This document shows, piece by piece, positions 6,076 to 6,319 of a DNA stretch of 6,319 nucleotides. The position numbers were made by a program, and so were the translations under genes. Source of the stretch: DAOPZC01 sp035353175 (lineage in GTDB: Bacteria; Verrucomicrobiota; Kiritimatiellia; RFP12; UBA1067). The stretch is from NCBI GenBank assembly GCA_035353175.1, contig DAOPZC010000132.1, positions 1 to 6,319 on the forward strand, written 5' to 3'. Below the pieces are notes generated by a model. It worked only from the letters and a program-made list of their open reading frames with translations, did no database searches and was not told where the DNA came from. Within the stretch, counting starts at the first letter, position 1; every line of letters starts with the position of its first letter.

Positions 6076-6211
6076 TTAATTATTTATACTTCGGATCGAA
6101 TCCACTGCTGTGGCAGCCGTACCAACCGCCGCAATGGAATCCGTTGTCTGAGATGCTCTAGTTGCTGTCGTGACAACCTGATCACGAGGCATAGGGGTCG
6201 TAGTTGTACAT
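6076..6211 (-). pseudogene. Frameshifted second copy of the MYNYDPY small gene
   Basis: From the ATG at 6211 the frame reads MYNYDPYAS and stops at 6182. In the next frame the reading continues as DQVVTTATRASQTTDSIAAV, then GTAATAVDSIRSINN, ending with TAA at 6076. Removing one base near 6185 would give a single protein of about 43 residues. Its Thr/Ala/Ser-rich tail resembles that of the plus-strand frame at 5169-5243 (VTTA against VRTA, with codons GTC xxx ACA GC shared). The tail frame alone could also start at the ATG at 6192 (38 aa). Another frame (6084-6218) opens at TAATG overlapping the upstream stop and gives an arginine/leucine-rich 44-residue reading, less protein-like. Whether any of these is translated is uncertain; a programmed frameshift is an alternative to decay. 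Confidence 0.35.
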
Positions 6212-6213
6212 TG
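6191..6213 (-). repeat. Right copy of a perfect 23-bp inverted repeat
   Basis: This is identical over all 23 bases to 5167-5189 but on the opposite strand, enclosing 1047 bp from outer edge to outer edge. Flanking bases outside the two copies do not show a matching short duplication (GCAATC on the left, TACATT on the right). Confidence 0.9.
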
Positions 6214-6217
6214 TACA
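6204..6217. repeat. Tandem 7-bp duplication TTGTACA x2
   Basis: TTGTACATTGTACA is two direct copies of a heptamer, overlapping the outer end of the right 23-bp repeat. The left repeat has only one copy. On the minus strand it reads ATGTACA-ATGTACA, duplicating the start codon of the MYNYDPY frame right beside the upstream stop. This may be a slippage event that also shifted the frame relative to the TAATG junction. Confidence 0.6.
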
Positions 6218-6319
6218 TTAGGCCTTTACGCCGCTTTCAAGTGCGCGCCTGACGCGGGCGAGCGTCCGCTGCAGGCCCTTGTCCGTCTTCAGCCTCTCGC
6301 CCATTCTGCCGCAGGCCTT
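6218..6319 (-). CDS. C-terminal end of an unidentified protein, cut by the window edge
   Basis: The last 33 residues of a minus-strand gene are present: KACGRMGERLKTDKG, then LQRTLARVRRALESGVKA and TAA at 6218-6220. Third positions are almost all G or C, like the host genes and unlike the adjacent AT-rich gene, so this is probably a real reading frame. It is basic and likely helical. I cannot name the family from so short a piece; a mobile-element or DNA-binding protein is possible but unsupported. Its stop overlaps a start codon as TAATG, so the small frames downstream could have been translationally coupled to it. Confidence 0.55.
   Translation of the reverse strand, partial: KACGRMGERLKTDKGLQRTLARVRRALESGVKA

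Noticed and set aside
6191..6217. Integron attC or recombinase core site at the GTTGTAC repeat
   Set aside because: GTTGTAC does not fit the GTTRRRY core, and no paired core with the usual spacing is visible.
6031..6252. Plus-strand 73-codon frame across the right repeat
   Set aside because: It is antisense to the small frame and the partial gene, is rich in Arg, Cys and Ser, and shows no family signal.
1..6319. tRNA, rRNA, CRISPR array or riboswitch
   Set aside because: No tRNA-like cloverleaf, regularly spaced repeats or recognisable aptamer core was seen in the non-coding stretches by eye.

Overview
The window looks like chromosomal DNA of a GC-rich bacterium that degrades polysaccharides. 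A PVC-group organism (Kiritimatiellota, Verrucomicrobiota or Lentisphaerota type) is my best guess, from the secreted GH106-type enzyme and its accessory domains; this is inference, and no marker gene is present. About two thirds of the window is ordinary GC-rich host-like sequence. The last third is a patchwork of decayed mobile DNA, small open frames, repeats and an AT-rich gene that does not match its surroundings.

Layout. Positions 1-164 are non-coding as far as can be seen, with a weak terminator-like hairpin. Positions 165-4097 (minus) encode a 1310-residue secreted glycoside hydrolase of the GH106 alpha-L-rhamnosidase type. It carries two tandem copies of a domain resembling the DnaJC11 C-terminal domain (DUF3395) and ends in a GH2-like sugar-binding jelly roll. 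Upstream on the same strand, 4189-4737 encodes a 182-residue flavodoxin-fold FMN reductase or iron-sulfur flavoprotein with a C-x2-C-x2-C-x6-C motif. It has a strong ribosome binding site and a perfect TATAAT box upstream. The two genes lie in tandem, 91 nt apart, and may be co-transcribed, although their functions have no obvious link. The gap between them can form two mutually exclusive GC hairpins.

Positions 4738-5344 hold no intact large gene. They contain the flavoprotein promoter, a coding-like fragment (4791-4880) joined in a different frame to the C-terminal end of a DDE transposase (4882-4983), a 48-codon open frame (5097-5243) and a hairpin followed by six Ts on the minus strand.

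Positions 5345-6058 (minus) encode an AT-rich, unrecognised 237-residue protein with about three membrane segments. It is framed by a perfect 23-bp inverted repeat (5167-5189 and 6191-6213), about 1.05 kb from end to end. Each repeat copy covers the start of a small open frame beginning MYNYDPY, and the two frames seem related beyond the repeat. The right copy is frameshifted and overlaps the stop codon of a truncated minus-strand gene at the window edge (6218-6319). The unit formed by the repeats, the small frames and the AT-rich membrane gene is the most unusual part of the window and may be an undescribed cassette or mobile unit.
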